NCBI RefSeq assembly: GCF_025628885.1
Contig: NZ_JAOTIF010000012.1
Span: forward strand, 62,001-126,000
Source: Paraflavisolibacter caeni
Lineage (GTDB): Bacteria > Bacteroidota > Bacteroidia > Chitinophagales > Chitinophagaceae
Reading direction: 5' to 3'
Length of the DNA stretch: 64,000 nt
The notes beneath the pieces are model-generated. The model ran no database searches and had not been told where the DNA came from. It saw only the letters and a list, made by a program, of their open reading frames with translations. This document shows, in pieces, positions 19,469 to 29,000 of this stretch (its first letter is position 1; each line of letters starts with the position of its first letter). Position numbers and translations under genes: made by a program.

Positions 19469-19856
19469 TGAGTGCTTTTATATCAACACAATATCTCTGC
19501 TAACTCCCTCGTCGCCTTCTGCTTCACTCTGTTACCGCTCCATCTTGCACTTGCTTGAATCTTACTGTAAAATAGACTTGCGTGCCCTCAGCCTCCCGAC
19601 GTCGGCTGTACCAGGTAAAAAGGTCTCTCTCAGGCAGGGTCGGCAAGCAGTCGTGCCAAACCCTTGCAGCCAAGGATGTACTTTAAGCGTAGAAATACCT
19701 GTGTAAGAGTGATTTGCTGGAAAATTTAGTTTCCGCTTACTTGTTTTATTACACGCAGTGAATAAATTATTTATATTTGTTTGTGTTGAGAAGGACAGTG
19801 AATTCACTTATTGATATTGAGTTTTACATGTAGGAATAAGTCAAATATAAAAGTTA
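19469..19856. other. Intergenic region with a GC-rich block
   Basis: From about 19500 to 19690 the DNA is markedly richer in GC than its surroundings and includes CCCGACGTCGG, a palindrome. A minus-strand frame of 81 codons crosses it, but its Cys/Arg-rich sequence (FGTTACRPCLRETFLPG) looks like a translated repeat, not a protein. It may be a dispersed intergenic repeat; other copies are not seen in the window. Confidence 0.4.
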
Positions 19857-20084
19857 ATGAACCTCTTAAACCAGATATATGTTGACGGCAAAGGGTTTGC
19901 TGAGTTGACAGATGACATGGATAAGAGGGTCGTTTTAGAATCAGCCAGGATGTTGCAAGATTATGAAGATGAACTGGAGCAGTATCCCGAGGGTAGAATC
20001 AAAATAAGCAAGTTTGGAAGTATTGAAATTACAGGCTTTCCAAAGGAGTTAACAAAAGTTATTAGGAGCGTGCTGCTGGAATAG
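19857..20084 (+). CDS. Small hypothetical protein
   Basis: 75 residues, acidic, with a helical middle (MDKRVVLESARMLQDYEDELEQ) and a short beta pair near the end (RIKISKFGSIEITGFPKEL). No signal peptide, no family recognised. The ATG at 19857 follows an AT-rich promoter-like stretch. It may be a small DNA- or protein-binding accessory protein; function unknown. Confidence 0.6.
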   Translation: MNLLNQIYVDGKGFAELTDDMDKRVVLESARMLQDYEDELEQYPEGRIKISKFGSIEITGFPKELTKVIRSVLLE

Positions 20085-20161
20085 TCTAAATACGTCCAAT
20101 TTTAAGGCTATTGAGACCAAATGCTTGCATCGTGGTAAAGTAATTAAAAACAATGGCATTT

Positions 20162-20377
20162 TTATGCAGTCCTTAGCCCTTCCAGGAAATAAAAGCACGG
20201 TGCATGAATGTAATAGATCGCAAAGTCTTTTAACCATTGAATTTCCTCTTCCGAAGCCTTTTTCTCATAGCAACGGAGAAAGATGCTTTCAATAGATTTT
20301 CCCTCAATCCGAAATGCTTTAGGGTGCACGGGAAAGCCATTAGGATAAATCGGCTCCCCGGTAAAAGTAGGATAAGA
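20162..20377 (-). pseudogene. C-terminal gene fragment of unknown family
   Basis: An open minus-strand frame of about 72 codons ending in TAA at 20162-20164 reads GEPIYPNGFPVHPKAFRIEG, then SIFLRCYEKKASEEEIQWLKD and a Tyr/Phe-rich end. The sequence looks like genuine protein, but it has no start codon and is closed upstream by a TGA at 20378-20380, just before xseA. I take it as the surviving 3' end of a gene whose 5' part was lost. Family unknown. Confidence 0.5.
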
Positions 20378-20454
20378 TCACAAAACGGACTTTCGTATAT
20401 TTTTTAGATCATATTAGTTGTTTTTGTCCTGCCTCCTGCATAATTTAGACGCCC

Positions 20455-22164
20455 TTGGAAATCACCACGCACATAAAAACCTTTAAGCTTTCCCAGCTGA
20501 CGGGAAGCATAGAACGAATGTTCTCCCAACATTTCAGGGAAAAACTCTTTTGGGTGATTGCTGATGTTACTGACCACACCTTTCAGAAAAACTCCGGTCG
20601 ACGGTATTTCGCCCTGGTCGAAAAAAAGCAGAACTCCAGCGATATAGTGGCCAAGGTCCAGGCAGTTGTCTGGGAATCTTTTGCTCAAAAGATTGATGAT
20701 TTTGAAAAAGCTACAGGCCAGAAATTTCAAAGTGGTCTGCAGGTCCTTGTCAAAGTCTCTGTAAACTACCATTCCAATTACGGCATCAAACTCAATGTCG
20801 TTGATATCAGTTCAGAATTTACCATTGGTAATCTGGCACGCCAGCGAGAAGAAACCTTAAAGCAGCTGCTCCGTGATTGCCCCTCCTTTATCCGGAAGAT
20901 GGGGGAGACCTACCACACTTTCAATAAAGGACTCGCTTACAAACCAGTGATCCAAAGAATAGCCCTGGTCACTTCCGCTACAGCAGCCGGGTACGAAGAT
21001 TTTAAGAATACCATAGAGCATAACTCTTTTGGCTATCGGTTCTGCATCGATAAATACTATACACTCGTTCAGGGAGATGTCAACGCAGCTGCCCTTTGTA
21101 GCAGGCTCCATGATATTTGTGCCTCAAAAGTTAGTTATGATGCCGTCATTATCATCAGAGGAGGTGGTAGCCAAACAGATTTCCTGATTTTTGACAATTA
21201 TGAATTGTGCAGGACCATTGCCAGCTTTCCATTCCCCATCATTACAGGTATTGGCCACCACCGCAATGAATCCATAGCCGACTTAATGGCCCATACCGTT
21301 GCCAAAACGCCTACGGAAGCTGCAGAATTTATCATAGCTCATAACCAGGCATTCGAAAAAGCATTATTGGATTTAAGGAACAAAATAGCATCAAAGTCGA
21401 AAACTATTGTCGCAGGTAAGATGCTCCAGCAATCCCACCTCCAATCCCTCATTGTCAACAAATCCAGGGATATCATTGCCAGGCACAAAGAGGAGCAAAC
21501 AAATATCAACCAGGCCATCACCAGCGCTGCACAAAAGATGTTGTATGATAAAAGATCAGAGCTGCAAGCAACCATGAGCAGCGTTATAGCCAATCAAAAA
21601 CTGGTTATTATCCATAAAAGTAACGAGATTGCTGCCCTTGTAAGCAAAGTAAAACTGAGTTCAAAAACCTTTCACTTCAAACACCAGGATTTATCTCAAT
21701 TAGGTACTTCCATATTCAACAATGCCAGGAATTTAATCAATCACAGTAAAGCTGAAAGCCTGAATAACTATCAGACGATTACCAATAGCGCCCGATCGAT
21801 ACTTTACAAAGAGAAATTGCACCTTTCCATGGTATCACAGCAAATCTCTATTCAGAGCAAACAAATCGTAAAAGATCATCAAAAGGAATTAAGCAATCTC
21901 AGTACAAGTATTAAAACCAATTCAGAAAAGTACTTAGCTGGTCAAAACAAGTCTTTAGATACATTTGTATCCATTTTACGAGTCATGAGCCCTGCGAATA
22001 TTTTGAGGAAAGGTTTTGCCATTGTTTTCCATGATGGCAAAATCATCACTAATGGCGAGTCGATTCCGGATGGCTCCCAAATTAAGATCAGATTTACCGA
22101 TACTGTAGTAGAAAGCGTTACAAAAAACAAAACCAAACCCAATGACAGAGACTATATCATATGA
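20455..22164 (+). CDS. xseA: Exodeoxyribonuclease VII large subunit
   Basis: 569 residues, about a hundred longer than the E. coli protein. With XseB it degrades single-stranded DNA from both ends into oligonucleotides. N-terminal OB-fold (to about 115), then the catalytic domain with ALVTSATAAGYEDF, IIIRGGGSQTDFLIFDN and GIGHHRNESIADLMAHTVAKTPTEAAEF. The C-terminal half is a long coiled coil of repeated ~55-residue units. The frame opens after a TAG, and only the TTG at 20455 allows a whole OB-fold; the first ATG (20518) would remove its first strand. It overlaps xseB by 23 bases. Confidence 0.93.
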   Translation: MEITTHIKTFKLSQLTGSIERMFSQHFREKLFWVIADVTDHTFQKNSGRRYFALVEKKQNSSDIVAKVQAVVWESFAQKIDDFEKATGQKFQSGLQVLVKVSVNYHSNYGIKLNVVDISSEFTIGNLARQREETLKQLLRDCPSFIRKMGETYHTFNKGLAYKPVIQRIALVTSATAAGYEDFKNTIEHNSFGYRFCIDKYYTLVQGDVNAAALCSRLHDICASKVSYDAVIIIRGGGSQTDFLIFDNYELCRTIASFPFPIITGIGHHRNESIADLMAHTVAKTPTEAAEFIIAHNQAFEKALLDLRNKIASKSKTIVAGKMLQQSHLQSLIVNKSRDIIARHKEEQTNINQAITSAAQKMLYDKRSELQATMSSVIANQKLVIIHKSNEIAALVSKVKLSSKTFHFKHQDLSQLGTSIFNNARNLINHSKAESLNNYQTITNSARSILYKEKLHLSMVSQQISIQSKQIVKDHQKELSNLSTSIKTNSEKYLAGQNKSLDTFVSILRVMSPANILRKGFAIVFHDGKIITNGESIPDGSQIKIRFTDTVVESVTKNKTKPNDRDYII

Positions 22165-22351
22165 AGCAGCATACAACGAACTAAAGCAAATAGCTGCAGA
22201 AATAGAAAACGAATCCGTATCAGTTGACGTACTTGCCGATAAAGTAAGCAGGGCCTCCTTTTTGATCAACATCTGCCAGGAAAAATTAAAGTCAACCGAA
22301 ACCCAGGTAAACAGCATCATCAGCCAAATGGATGGGGGGCAGCTAAAATAA
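22142..22351 (+). CDS. xseB: Exodeoxyribonuclease VII small subunit
   Basis: 69 residues with the usual XseB helical-hairpin pattern: SYEAAYNELKQIAAEIENES, then DVLADKVSRASFLINICQEKL. Several copies bind the coiled coil of XseA. It overlaps the end of xseA and is therefore translationally coupled. The gene is complete and ends four bases before the converging lipocalin-like pseudogene. Confidence 0.93.
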   Translation: MTETISYEAAYNELKQIAAEIENESVSVDVLADKVSRASFLINICQEKLKSTETQVNSIISQMDGGQLK

Positions 22352-22354
22352 CCA

Positions 22355-22771
22355 TTATTCTATTTTTTTCAGAACTTCTACAATATGCATGTTCTTGGTG
22401 CCCCCTTCATAAGATAGTTTATCTCCCTCCACTTTATAAGTAAATACAACTGGTTCCTTGAGTAAATCTTTATCGGTTGATTGTTCAAAGGTTTCAATGT
22501 ATTGATTGCCATTAGTTATAGCTTTCCCCTGGCCTGTAATTTCAAGGCTGTCAGTTTTCCTGTTATAAATAGTAAAGATGAGTCTACCTGATGTTATCGT
22601 CTTTGTCAAATTATGAGTTGAACTATTCATTTTAAAGGACCAATCAGGCCCCGTAATAGTTGTTGAAATCATTCGCTATGTTCCTTGTATGTCTTTATTT
22701 GTTTGAGCTATTATTTTATTTGTCAGCATAGAGGAACATAGTAATGACAAAATGATGGTAATTGTTTTCAT
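22355..22771 (-). pseudogene. Lipocalin-like secreted protein, nonsense-mutated
   Basis: Read from ATG 22771 the frame gives a signal peptide (MKTITIILSLLCSSM to IIAQTN), then DIQGT, a TAG at 22676-22678, and RMISTTITGPDW onward to the stop at 22355. Lipocalin-like domain proteins of Bacteroidota normally read GTW at this point, so a Trp codon TGG has become TAG by one base change. The remaining 105 codons would otherwise start at an internal ATG at 22672 without a signal peptide. Either a recent pseudogene or a sequencing error. Confidence 0.8.
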
Positions 22772-23130
22772 GATGCTCGTTTTATTTTAGGTAAAAGCCT
22801 AATGAAAAAAGTTGTCTTTATCATATAATTGCAATGTTTTGAATGTAAAGGCTATGATCTTGCCAGATGAAAGTAAACAAGGGAAGGAGTGATCAGCTTT
22901 GGAATGGGGTAGGGGGTAAGAACAAATAATATAATAAATATAATAAATTTCATGACTTTAAAATGATCGCAATGCTTAACCGGCTGAGATAATCACTTCC
23001 CTGGGTAGAGGTGTATATAGCAATCTAAAACCTGCAACAAACGAATACCTGGTGAAATCAGAAGATTAGTACTTGCGATTATCAATACCCGAATTTATCT
23101 TGTTGGCTTGATTAGGACATTTATAAATAT
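22772..23130. other. Intergenic region without recognised features
   Basis: AT-rich DNA with a homopurine/AT stretch around 22900-22950. No gene is supported on either strand. It ends at a strong hairpin. Confidence 0.5.
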
Positions 23131-23160
23131 GCCCGTTGTTTACCAACGGGCTATTTCTTT
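23131..23160 (+). terminator. Rho-independent terminator
   Basis: GCCCGTTG-TTTAC-CAACGGGC, an 8-bp GC-rich stem, followed by TATTTCTTTA. On the other strand it is followed by ATATTTATAAATG, so it could work in both directions and serve the minus-strand ORF at 23191. Confidence 0.65.
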
Positions 23161-23190
23161 ATAGGTGAGAGCCATCCAAATCACAGTTCC

Positions 23191-23391
23191 CTACCTGTTG
23201 AAATAATCTCTCCGCCTCAATGCCTGTACAAAAGGCTTATCCCCAGGCCACTTCTTCGCCTTCCTTTTCTTTTTAAAGGATTCCAGGTGATTCCTTACAG
23301 CAGTACTAGTCTTTGAGATCATCTGTACCTCCACATCAATCAGATCCCTTCTATAGGATTCCTCAGCCCTCACCCGCATGATATGCTGCAC
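23191..23391 (-). pseudogene. Fragment of an unknown basic protein
   Basis: 66 codons from an internal ATG, very basic (ESFKKKRKAKKWPGDKPF, RRRDYFNR). The protein-like sequence extends some ten codons upstream of the ATG (SAGQIENYNIDAVQH) before a TAG, which suggests the true N-terminus is missing. No family recognised. It could be a shortened DNA- or RNA-binding protein or the tail of a mobile-element gene. Confidence 0.35.
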
Positions 23392-23465
23392 CGCATCGAT
23401 ATTATAATTCTCGATCTGCCCTGCTGAACGAAGGGGCTATCGGCCGTAAAATAGTGTTAAGTCTA

Positions 23466-23996
23466 TCATTTTTCAGGCATTTTCATTCCCACCTGCACCA
23501 TGCTTGTTAAGGGTGATTGCACAAAATGGTGTTCGGTAATTTTTCCTTCATCATTAAAACGAAATATATCCACATCCTTTATTTTATAGGACTTATCTGT
23601 AGCTTTCTGGCCCATAAAATCGTTTTTCCAGGTTCCGCTCCAGTCACCCCAAACCATTACCAAATCACCATCGGCAACTGATTTTAGATTTTCACCTTTC
23701 ACATCCGGAAAAGCATTTAGCCATGATGAAACTGATGCTTTAATGCTGTCTATGCCTTTAATAGCATCCATACTTCCATCTCCATAATCAACAGCGTCAG
23801 GAGTCACATTTTTTAGAGCCATATCGATATTGTGTGCATTGATGCCATCGACACTTTCAAGCGCGATCTTTTTGTTTCTCTCTTCTTTGTTTTCGCCGGC
23901 TGTGTCCATTTTTTCATTGGAAGCAGTTGTTTGTGGATTATTACAGGCTGCAAAAAATAAGCAGGCAACAGGGATAAGAAGGAATATCCTTTTCAT
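23466..23996 (-). CDS. SnoaL/NTF2-like lipoprotein
   Basis: 176 residues. Signal MKRIFLLIPVACLFFAAC with lipidation at Cys-18, then a Ser/Thr/Asn-rich linker to about residue 40. The rest follows the SnoaL-like polyketide-cyclase fold: helices around ALESVDGINAHNIDMALKNV, then DYGDGSMDAIKGIDSIKASV and strands LVMVWGDWSGTW, DVDIFRFNDEGKITEHHFV. Function of such lipoproteins in Bacteroidota is not established. Single gene. Confidence 0.85.
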   Translation of the reverse strand: MKRIFLLIPVACLFFAACNNPQTTASNEKMDTAGENKEERNKKIALESVDGINAHNIDMALKNVTPDAVDYGDGSMDAIKGIDSIKASVSSWLNAFPDVKGENLKSVADGDLVMVWGDWSGTWKNDFMGQKATDKSYKIKDVDIFRFNDEGKITEHHFVQSPLTSMVQVGMKMPEK

Positions 23997-24658
23997 ATTT
24001 TTAGATTTTTGGATTAAAAAAATATAAAGAAGCTGTCAGGTTTTTTCTGATGATGAGATCCTCTCTGATGCCTTCATCGGCCTAGCGAATTTTATTTTAG
24101 ATCAACCACATACAATGGCCTTTCTAAGCAGTTGGATTTCCTTAATACGAAGGGGTGCAGGATTTTGTTCAATACTTTTTTCCTCCAGGAGGGAACAATT
24201 GCGGCTTTGCCGTATAAAGGTAACAATAAAATTGACTTCCAGTCTACTAGTCCAAATACATACCAAGGATGAAGAAGGGAAGTTCATTGAAGGACCTCGT
24301 ATATTGAAAGAAACACTATAATAAAGGCAATAGATAACACAGACTCACACGTAACTTGGGTTTAAGTAGTTCGGTTTGCTTCGCTCTTGCTTGCAAGCTT
24401 AGAAACGGGCGATAGGGACGCGTCCACGACATCTCAAGCTACGTGTAGCCTTGTCCTTTAACGACTTTTTATTTGGACATTATTCATCATTCATCCTTCC
24501 ACATTCGTCATTCAAATCATTTTCCTTTTATCTCAGGCTAATTCTTATTTCCCTCGGCATTGCAGAGAATTATATCTCTACCCATTGGTTTGTAAAAAGA
24601 TATAAAGAACTGACCCTCTAAAGATATTGCTGGTTTTATGTTGTGAGTTCAAGCCAAG
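23997..24658. other. Intergenic region, no supported gene
   Basis: Two opposing frames of about 60-68 codons around 24102-24321 do not look like protein. Between 24370 and 24460 there is a GC-rich block containing GCTTGCAAGC and ACGCGT that may be an intergenic repeat or a rearrangement scar. Nothing else is recognised. Confidence 0.4.
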
Positions 24659-24973
24659 CTAATCATCATCTTCATTATCCTGCCAGTCCATGTAAGATTG
24701 ATACCATTCCCATGAATCATCTAAAATCCTGGCTGCTATTTCAGGAAGCTTTGCGTAATCTGTTTCTATTGTATTAAGGAACTGGACCAACAAGGTCCAA
24801 TTCTCCACTTCCCCTTGCAAATTGATAAAGGAGTAGAACTTGTAATAACTATCTTCCGCTTGCTTTAGATGCCCTTCTAAACATTCAATGATAGAAACAG
24901 GATTTTCTGTATGTACAATAACAGCATTGCTGTCATCATTCATTGGATTATCTGCAAGTAAAAATTTGTCCAT
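24659..24973 (-). CDS. Small acidic hypothetical protein
   Basis: 104 residues, strongly acidic, ending WYQSYMDWQDNEDDD. Helical pattern throughout (PVSIIECLEGHLKQAEDSYYKFY, LVQFLNTIETDYAKLPEIAARIL), no signal peptide. No family recognised. Isolated gene with its ATG at 24973; upstream lies the duplicated nucleosidase fragment. Confidence 0.6.
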   Translation of the reverse strand: MDKFLLADNPMNDDSNAVIVHTENPVSIIECLEGHLKQAEDSYYKFYSFINLQGEVENWTLLVQFLNTIETDYAKLPEIAARILDDSWEWYQSYMDWQDNEDDD

Positions 24974-25085
24974 GAATATACTGGTTGATCAGTAAGTTAC
25001 ATAATTAATGTTGACTATACTATTTCATGTGCCAACGGATCTATGCCGATGCGTTACACCTGATCAAGCCACTTATCATGTTATA

Positions 25086-25168
25086 GATATGGAGGCTTAT
25101 TCATTAGCCTTAGTTGCTATGAAGGAACAAATTCCATTTTTATGTTTGAAATATATTTCAGACGGTGC
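25086..25168 (+). pseudogene. Duplicated fragment of the nucleosidase gene
   Basis: 83 bases match 43728-43810 with one mismatch, encoding DMEAYSLALVAMKEQIPFLC and on. Similarity fades over about a dozen bases on the left and stops abruptly on the right, seven bases before the stop of the FadR-type gene. The full gene is 18.6 kb away. A 63-codon frame spanning it (25008-25199) is not a real gene. The near identity shows the copy event was recent. Confidence 0.85.
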
Positions 25169-25174
25169 TGTTAG

Positions 25175-25882
25175 TTATTCAAATATCCTGGCAAAGTGAT
25201 TTCCCAAATGGTTGCGCATAGCATTGCGGAACAGTTCCGGTGAGCCATTCTCAATAATGTCCACCAGCCCTTTATGTGACACAAACCTTTTTGTATTTGC
25301 CGGCTTTTTCAGCAATCCACTGTGGTGCACATAATCAAAAATTGGTAACAGCAATTTCTGGAACTTCTTCAGTGTATTATTTCCTGTTATTTCGTATAGC
25401 TTACCATGGAAAGCAATTTCATGTTCGATATTGAACAAATAATGCTCCGTTTCATGGGGCTCGTTGCTTACTATTTTTTTCAATTCATCAATATCTTCTT
25501 TCTTCACCCGGTGAAAGATGAAATCCGCCATGCCTATTTCCAGGACCAGGCGCAATTCAAACATATCTTTTAAAGTTTCCTGGTCAAGGATATAAGGGTT
25601 CATGCTTTTATCAATGATGCCAAAGAGGTCCGGACTTGTAATCACAGCACCCTTCTTCTTTTTGGATTCAATAAGTCCCATGACCCGCAGGCGCAGCAGT
25701 GCTTCCCGGATCACAGTACGGCTAACACCCAGGGTTTCTGCCAGTTCAATTTCTTTAGGAATAGCATCCCCCACCTTCAGTTTTCTTTGCTGCAGTAAAC
25801 CTACCAGATTGGCTTCCACTCTGTCCACCAAAGAACTGGTGTCTATAGATTTCATCTCTTCTTTAACAGATGCCTCTATCAT
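25175..25882 (-). CDS. FadR/GntR-family regulator, probable sialic acid repressor
   Basis: 235 residues. N-terminal winged helix (residues 15-80) with the GntR signature LAETLGVSRTVIREALLRLRVMG, then an all-helical FCD ligand domain whose metal-binding residues include Asp/His in IEHEIAFHGKLYEI and the later FVSHKGLVDII. It is divergent from susC of the sialic acid locus with 161 bases between, and two matching palindromes lie in that gap. By analogy to NanR it probably represses the locus until sialic acid or a breakdown product binds; the ligand is inference. Confidence 0.92.
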   Translation of the reverse strand: MIEASVKEEMKSIDTSSLVDRVEANLVGLLQQRKLKVGDAIPKEIELAETLGVSRTVIREALLRLRVMGLIESKKKKGAVITSPDLFGIIDKSMNPYILDQETLKDMFELRLVLEIGMADFIFHRVKKEDIDELKKIVSNEPHETEHYLFNIEHEIAFHGKLYEITGNNTLKKFQKLLLPIFDYVHHSGLLKKPANTKRFVSHKGLVDIIENGSPELFRNAMRNHLGNHFARIFE

Positions 25883-25890
25883 AGAAATTA

Positions 25891-25907
25891 ATTATGTAAT
25901 ACTTAAT
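25891..25907. promoter_or_regulatory. Probable operator 1 for the FadR-type regulator
   Basis: ATTATGT-AAT-ACTTAAT, an imperfect copy of the perfect palindrome at 26010. It has the GT-N3-AC core typical of FadR-family sites and lies eight bases before the regulator start codon, suggesting autoregulation. Confidence 0.55.
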
Positions 25908-26009
25908 AATATATAAAGATAGGGTTTTAAGCAAGATGTTATCATTAATTTAAAAATATTTAGAGAAAAAAGAAAATTATTTGGTGAATTAAACTTTTTA
26001 CTTACCTTC

Positions 26010-26026
26010 ATTATGTCATACATAAT
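26010..26026. promoter_or_regulatory. Probable operator 2 for the FadR-type regulator
   Basis: ATTATGT-CAT-ACATAAT, a perfect 7-bp inverted repeat with a 3-base spacer and the GT-N3-AC core. It ends 17 bases before the susC start, where a bound repressor would block transcription of the sialic acid operon. Confidence 0.65.
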
Positions 26027-26043
26027 ACCTAAAGTAAACCATT

Positions 26044-29000
26044 ATGAAGAGAGCAATTGCTTGTCAGCGACTGCTATTACTATTAGCAGGATTCTTTGTA
26101 TGGATCACCATCCATGCACAAACAAAACAGGTTACGGGAAAGGTAACCAGCGAAGATGGCTCGCCGCTGGCGGGCATCAGTATTACAGTAAAAGGAAAGC
26201 CTTCCGGCACCCAAACTGCAGCAGACGGTACCTACTCCATTTTGGCTGATGCCAATGATGTACTCGTATTCAGTTCCGTAGGTCATGAGCCTGCAGAAGT
26301 ATCGATAGGTGCCTCCAACATTCGTAATGTTTCCCTGAAAACGTCGGATAAAAAAATGGATGAGGTAGTTGTGGTGGGCTATGGCAAGCAAAGTCGCCGC
26401 ACGCTCACAGGTGCTGTATCCAGTGTGGATCAGCGGGTGTTGGAATCTGCACCTCGCACCAATGCTGCGACAGCCTTGCAGGGAACCGTATCGGGTTTGA
26501 GAGTACAGCAAACATCCGGGGCCCCCGGTGCTACACCCAATATCGTTTTCCGAGGTGGAACTGATTTTGGAGGTGGTGGTTCCCCTCTGTTTATCGTAGA
26601 TGGTATCATCGTTCCCTCTTTATATGGGATCAATGCAGAAGATATTGAATCTATGGACCTTTTAAAAGATGCCGCTTCAACAGCCATATACGGTGCCCGT
26701 GCTTCCAATGGAGTTGTGCTGGTAACGACGCGCAAAGGCAAGAAAGGCAAAACACAGGTTAATTATAACTATAAATACGCTCAAAACTATGTGCGCCGCA
26801 ATCCAGTGGAGTACCTTAGTGCAGCAGACTATATTAAGTGGAACCGGCGTGGCTTAGCCAGTCGCTATGAAGCTGCCATTGCCAGTGGGTCCACTGCTGA
26901 TGCCAACAATGCCAAAGGTCAGATAACGGGTTCCTGGGGTTGGGCGCCGGCTGCAGCCTGGACGGCTAAAGACGGCAAATACAGCACTCAGTTGGTAACG
27001 GATGCCAACAGGAATTTACTGAATGATCCGCAATGGAATTTACTGGTGGATCCTAATCCGTTCAATTCCAGTCAGGTGGACAGCATCCTGTTCCGTTCCA
27101 TTTCTCAACGGGAACTGGAAGATCTGATCCTTCAGGAAAGCAGTCTGCAGGAACATTACCTGAATGTATCAGGGGCAAATGAACAGGGCAATTTTGCTTT
27201 AGGTTTAGGGACCATTAAAGATGTGGGTATGGTCGTAGGATCTTCTTTAAAAAGGTTCAACCTGAATTTTAATGGTGGGCTGAATGTAGGCAAGGCTTTG
27301 AAATTGGGCCTGAATGTGAATGCGTATAACGATAAATCAGTGCCCTCTTATCTTACTGCAGATAATAGCGGTGGTTTGACCGGCGGATTGATCCAAAGGT
27401 TTGGCGGTATCGCACCCACTGTGCGCCTAACGCATGATTCCTCCGGCGCTATTTTGCCTGGTGTAGACGCCAGCACATTGGGAAATCCACTTTACTTTAA
27501 GGATAAATTCCTGAACAACACACTGGAGCAGCGTTTTGCCGGTGGAGTAAACCTTGAGTACACCATACTGCCTTATTTGAAAGTGTTGGCCTCCGGTTCT
27601 GGTTTTATACGCTACAACAACAATGAAACCTTCAACAAGGAATATCAGAATGGTACCGGTGGCGCCATCATTAATACGCGCAGGGCTTCTTTCGCCATTA
27701 ACCGTTATTATCAATACAACTATAATGCTTTCCTCCAGTTTGACAAGAATTATAACCGTCACAATATAACAGCCATGGCTGGTGGTGAATATTTCGAACG
27801 CAAGAATAACTATTTCAGAGCAGCTGCTACAGGCCAGGGAACTGACGTAATTCCTTACCTGACCGGGGCTACACTTTCAGAAGGTGTACCTCAATCTGGT
27901 TATGATCTCTGGCACCGGATGACTTCCGCTATAGGCCGTGTGAATTACGGTTATGGAAACCGTTACCTGCTTACAGTTAACCTGCGCTACGATGGCACTT
28001 CCAAACTAAAGGACAACCGTTACGGCTTCTTCCCCGGTATTTCAGCCGGCTGGAATATGCACAATGAAGACTTCTTTAATAAAATACCGGGCAGCCAGGT
28101 GATCTCTACTTTCAAGCCAAGGATCAGCTGGGGTAAGAATGGGAATATCAATGATGATATCCTTGGTGATTTTGCCACCAACCTGGTGTATAACAACCTT
28201 GGCATTTACAATGGCTACACTGGTTATGGCGCCACAAGCCTCATCAATACCGCACTGGTTTGGGAAAGCGCTACATCCACCAATTTCGGTTTAGACCTTG
28301 GTTTGTTCAACAACAGGCTTACCATTATCACTGACTATTTTATACGCAATGTTTATGATAAATTGGCCAGCCTGAGCATTCCAAGGTGGACTGGTTATTC
28401 AGGCTTTACCACCAACCTGTCACAGTTACAGAACAGGGGGATAGAAATGGATCTGAAGGCCAACATATTAAGGCCAACAACACCAGACGGTCTGCGTCTT
28501 GACCTGGGTGCCAACCTGTTTCATGTGAAGAACTTCGCTAAAACGCTCCCTGACAACGGACTGGAAAAGAACAGGCAGGGCGCTATCCAGATTTATGATG
28601 AGAAATCCGGCCAATTGGTTTGGGTAGGCGGCTTGCAGGAAGGCGAAAGAGTGGGTCTGGATGAAATTTATGCGCCTATGTATGATGGCATCTACCGTAC
28701 ACAAGCTGAATTGGATAAAGATGCCAATGTATATAATACATTTCTGCCTTATACCAACAAGCGTGTAAGACTCATGGGTGATGCCCGCTGGCTGGACCGC
28801 GACGGCAACGATACCATCAACAGCTTTGATTATGTATATGTTGGACGCACGACTCCAACACTGCAGGGCGGTTTTAATACATTCTTTGGCTGGAAAGGAC
28901 TGAGCCTGTTTGCGCAAATGGATTATTCCTTAGGCTTCAAGATAGCGAACCAATCATGGTTAAGAGGTATGAGCCAGGTGCAGGGTTCACAAAATGGTCC

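Noticed and set aside
19562-19807. 81-codon minus-strand frame rich in Cys and Arg
   Set aside because: Composition follows a GC-rich noncoding block and the protein shows no coherent fold; probably a repeat read as protein.
24102-24321. Overlapping opposing frames of 61 and 68 codons
   Set aside because: Neither has a plausible protein pattern, and both overlap almost completely.
25008-25199. 63-codon plus-strand frame
   Set aside because: Only its middle is protein-like, and that is the copied nucleosidase fragment; ends are random and it overlaps the regulator.
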